Assembly (NCBI GenBank): GCA_031257955.1
Contig: JAIRNQ010000280.1
Location: forward strand, 1 to 7,377
Direction of reading: 5' to 3'
Length of the DNA stretch: 7,377 bases
DNA from: Deltaproteobacteria bacterium
GTDB taxonomy: Bacteria; Desulfobacterota; Desulfarculia; Adiutricales; Adiutricaceae
Shown here: positions 6,028-7,377 of the stretch, one piece after another
How positions within the stretch are numbered: the first letter of the stretch is position 1
Layout of the letters: every line of letters begins with the position of its first letter
Program-made: the position numbers and the translations under genes
The notes under the pieces: generated by a model
Seen by the model: only the letters and a program-made list of their open reading frames with translations
The model's database searches: none
What the model was told of the DNA's origin: nothing

Positions 6028-6067
6028 TAAAAGAAAGATTATATCGCTTTCTTTTAAAATGTGTTAT
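6028..6067 (-). promoter_or_regulatory. Probable leuD promoter overlapped by a 10-bp palindrome
   Basis: The minus strand has a perfect -10 box TATAAT (6043-6038) and, 18 nt upstream, ATAACA (6067-6062), which matches TTGACA at four of six positions. An inverted repeat TAAAAGAAAG (6028-6037)/CTTTCTTTTA (6047-6056) brackets the -10 box with a 9-nt centre. That geometry suits an operator for a dimeric repressor. On the plus strand TATACT (6065-6070) overlaps the -35 region, so a weak divergent promoter is possible. Confidence 0.5.
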
Positions 6068-6070
6068 ACT

Positions 6071-6290
6071 AAAAAATGGATTGGGGCCCTTGGCTAAATT
6101 AATCCCATGATTTCAGTTAACTAACGTGTACTAGTCTCCCACGTCGCCCTCTGGGCGTCGCTCCGCCTCCCTCGCCGCCCCCTGGGCGCCGGCCCGAAGG
6201 CGAAAGCCCGCGGGCGACCGCCAAGGACCAAAGCCACGAATTTCGTTTCTCGTTTGAACGACATAGCCGACCCGGCCAACCCCAAAAGGG
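6071..6290. other. Gene-free stretch with a GC-rich block of small hairpins
   Basis: No coding signal is seen. From about 6141 to 6235 the sequence is GC-rich. It holds two near-identical 13-nt hairpins, CGCCCTCTGGGCG (6145-6157) and CGCCCCCTGGGCG (6176-6188), each with a 5-bp stem and 3-nt loop, offset by 31 nt. Further on lies the palindrome GCCCGCGGGC. It recalls the GC-rich structured block near 1864-1940. Confidence 0.4.
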
Positions 6291-6351
6291 CCCGGCCCCC
6301 GGTCGTTAGCCTATATTGTGGGAATCGTGCCAATTTGGCATTCAGGCCCAT
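6291..6351 (+). repeat. 61-bp direct repeat, copy 1
   Basis: This copy matches 6393-6453 at 59 of 61 positions, offset 102 bp. The unit contains CCTATATTGTGGGAATCG and the inverted repeat TGCCAA-T-TTGGCA. The palindrome is identical in both copies. Confidence 0.9.
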
Positions 6352-6374
6352 TGAGATTCATGACCTTCGGGCCC

Positions 6375-6402
6375 GGCCCCCGGCCCCCGGCCCCCGGCCC
6401 CC
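6375..6402 (+). repeat. Four tandem GGCCCCC heptamers
   Basis: Four perfect GGCCCCC units lie at 6375, 6382, 6389 and 6396, where copy 1 of the 61-bp repeat has only one such heptamer. This indicates slippage. The minus strand carries four runs of five Gs separated by CC, a strong G-quadruplex motif. Confidence 0.9.
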
Positions 6403-6453
6403 GGTCGGTAGCCTATATTGTGGGAATCGTGCCAATTTGGCATTTAGGCCCAT
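6393..6453 (+). repeat. 61-bp direct repeat, copy 2
   Basis: Second copy of the element at 6291-6351, with only two differences (GTCGT to GTCGG, and CATTC to CATTT). It is fused upstream to the heptamer expansion and runs downstream directly into the 16-nt array. Confidence 0.9.
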
Positions 6454-6587
6454 CGCGAACCATATCCTTCGGGATATTTATTCGCCGTGATTTACGTCCA
6501 TTTGAATATAAATTCATTTGAACTTATATTCAACGGGATTTATGTCCACCGAGACTTATATCTTTCGGGATTAATATCCATCGAAGT
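6444..6587 (+). repeat. Degenerate 16-nt tandem array, nine units in exact phase
   Basis: Units start at 6444, 6460, 6476, 6492, 6508, 6524, 6540, 6556 and 6572 with no indels. The consensus is TTATATCCATCGGGAT, and units match it at 9 to 14 of 16 positions (best: 6524 and 6556, with 14). In most units positions 5-8 can pair with 13-16 around a 4-nt loop; for example ATCC-TTCG-GGAT at 6464-6475 extends to a 6-bp stem. Two further units lie after copy 1 of the 61-bp repeat (6342-6373, 10 matches each). Sixteen is not a multiple of three, so this is not a coding repeat. Confidence 0.75.
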
Positions 6588-6704
6588 AGCCGCTTGGTTT
6601 TACCCTTCATATTATGCCGATCAATCTTCCCAGGTAGCCAATAACGGTAAACGATTGCGTTTGGGATCCAATTCGATCCCGCTCGCGTGGGGATTTCAAA
6701 TTTA
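6588..6704 (+). promoter_or_regulatory. Leader of the activator gene with two adjoining hairpins
   Basis: AAACG/CGTTT (6649-6653 and 6658-6662, 4-nt loop) is followed without a gap by GGGATC/GATCCC (6663-6668 and 6675-6680, 6-nt loop). The only Shine-Dalgarno-like run is GGGGA at 6689-6693, 11 nt from ATG 6705, a longer gap than usual. No clear promoter hexamers were found. Confidence 0.35.
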
Positions 6705-7377
6705 ATGTCAGAAACACATAGTTCCGGCGCGGACCATTTTCTGGGCTTGGACGCTGGCTCCATTAGCGTAAAGGTGGCCCTTCTGGATAGGGGTGGCCGC
6801 CTAATCACCTCTAGCTACGCCCGCCACCAAGGCCGCCCTTACCAAACGGCCCTCTCGTCCCTGACCGATCTCCTCAAAACCCATGACCCTTCCCGCATTG
6901 GCCTGGCCGCCGTGACCGGCGTGGCCGCCGGCAGACTGGCCGAGCTCCTTGGCGGCCTGGCCGTTGGCGAAATCCGGGCCCTGACTTTGGCCGCCCGCAG
7001 GTATCTGCCCTCGGCCTCGGCCCTCATCGACATCGGCGGGGAGGACACCAAACTTTTGTGGTTCGGGCGGGAGGCCGACGGGACCCTGACCTTGGCCGAT
7101 TTCGCCATGAACGCCCTCTGCGCCGCCGGGACGGGATCTTTTCTGGACCAACAGGCCCACCGCCTGGGTTACGACATCGGACGGTTTTCCCATTTGGCCC
7201 TCAAGAGCGAGGTCCCGCCCAGGGTGGCCGGCCGCTGCAGCGTTTTCGCCAAAAGCGACATGATCCACCTCCAGCAGTCCGCCACGCCCGATTACGAGAT
7301 TATCTACGGCCTCTGCTTGGCCATGGCCAGAAACCTCAAGAGCGGATTGGCCAAGGGTCGGCCCCTACCGCCCCCGG
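6705..7377 (+). CDS. 2-hydroxyacyl-CoA dehydratase activator ATPase (HgdC/BadF family), N-terminal part, runs off the right edge
   Basis: An open frame of 224 codons begins MSETHSSGADHFLGLDAGSI and is still open at the edge. It has the ASKHA ATPase fold motifs: phosphate-1 loop FLGLDAGSISVKVALLDRGG, phosphate-2 LIDIGGEDTKLLW (109-114), and the activator signature NALCAAGTGSFLDQQAHRLG (C139) with GRCSVFAKSDMIHLQQ (C178). From memory, the two cysteines that bind the bridging [4Fe-4S] cluster in HgdC are also 39 residues apart. Such proteins use ATP to drive single electrons into 2-hydroxyacyl-CoA dehydratases or benzoyl-CoA reductase-like enzymes in anaerobes. GGED rather than GGQD recalls the long multidomain members, but the end is outside the window. 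ATG 6705 is chosen as the first start before the motifs. Confidence 0.88.
   Translation, partial: MSETHSSGADHFLGLDAGSISVKVALLDRGGRLITSSYARHQGRPYQTALSSLTDLLKTHDPSRIGLAAVTGVAAGRLAELLGGLAVGEIRALTLAARRYLPSASALIDIGGEDTKLLWFGREADGTLTLADFAMNALCAAGTGSFLDQQAHRLGYDIGRFSHLALKSEVPPRVAGRCSVFAKSDMIHLQQSATPDYEIIYGLCLAMARNLKSGLAKGRPLPPP

Noticed and set aside
6300..6600. CRISPR array
   Set aside because: The units are degenerate and contiguous with no unique spacers, and no cas genes are nearby.
6487..6705. Plus-strand ORF with apparent 16-residue protein repeats
   Set aside because: The repeat is only the 16-nt DNA array read three times in one frame. No RBS or recognisable protein is present.
6801..7268. 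Minus-strand ORFs of 155 and 89 codons
   Set aside because: They are antisense shadows of the activator ATPase, whose plus-strand motifs are unmistakable.

Overview
This window looks like chromosomal DNA from a GC-rich Gram-negative anaerobe. Coding regions favour GCC, GGC, CTG and CCC codons. The genes present are thiamine salvage, leucine biosynthesis and a 2-hydroxyacyl-CoA dehydratase (HgdC/BadF-type) activator. A Desulfobacterota-like or gut-symbiont lineage would fit, but that placement is a low-confidence impression, because no rRNA or clade-defining marker is present.

Layout. (1) 1-1527, minus strand: a coiled-coil protein (739-1527) is followed after 70 nt by an acidic repeat protein (668 to beyond the left edge). 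The N-terminus of the latter resembles the amphipathic start plus acidic A domain of the SRP receptor FtsY. (2) 1528-2656: 1.1 kb with no convincing gene. It mixes AT-rich DNA with GC-rich structured blocks, a possible broken small ORF, a degenerate 22-nt tandem repeat, and a thiD leader with strong hairpins and two terminator-like sites but no recognisable THI box. (3) 2657-5284, plus strand: thiD-thiM-thiE. ThiD and ThiM phosphorylate the pyrimidine and thiazole halves of thiamine and ThiE joins them into thiamine phosphate. No thiC or thiG is present, so the cluster is set up for salvage. (4) 5285-5348: hairpins between the convergent thiE and leuD genes. (5) 5349-5963, minus strand: leuD without leuC beside it, with a promoter-like site overlapped by a 10-bp inverted repeat. 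(6) 5964-6704: 740 bp without a gene. It holds GC-rich hairpins, a 61-bp direct repeat, four tandem GGCCCCC units and an exactly phased degenerate 16-nt tandem array whose units can mostly fold into tiny 4-bp/4-nt-loop hairpins. (7) 6705 to the right edge, plus strand: the start of an HgdC/BadF-type activator ATPase.

The two edge genes have no stop codon inside the window and are easily missed by a closed-ORF search. The least explained signal is in the intergenic DNA: degenerate tandem arrays with periods of 16 and 22 nt (possibly also 23 nt). The two main periods are not multiples of three, the arrays hold exact phase, and the repeated unit tends to carry a short stem-loop. They could be a class of structured intergenic repeats in this genome.
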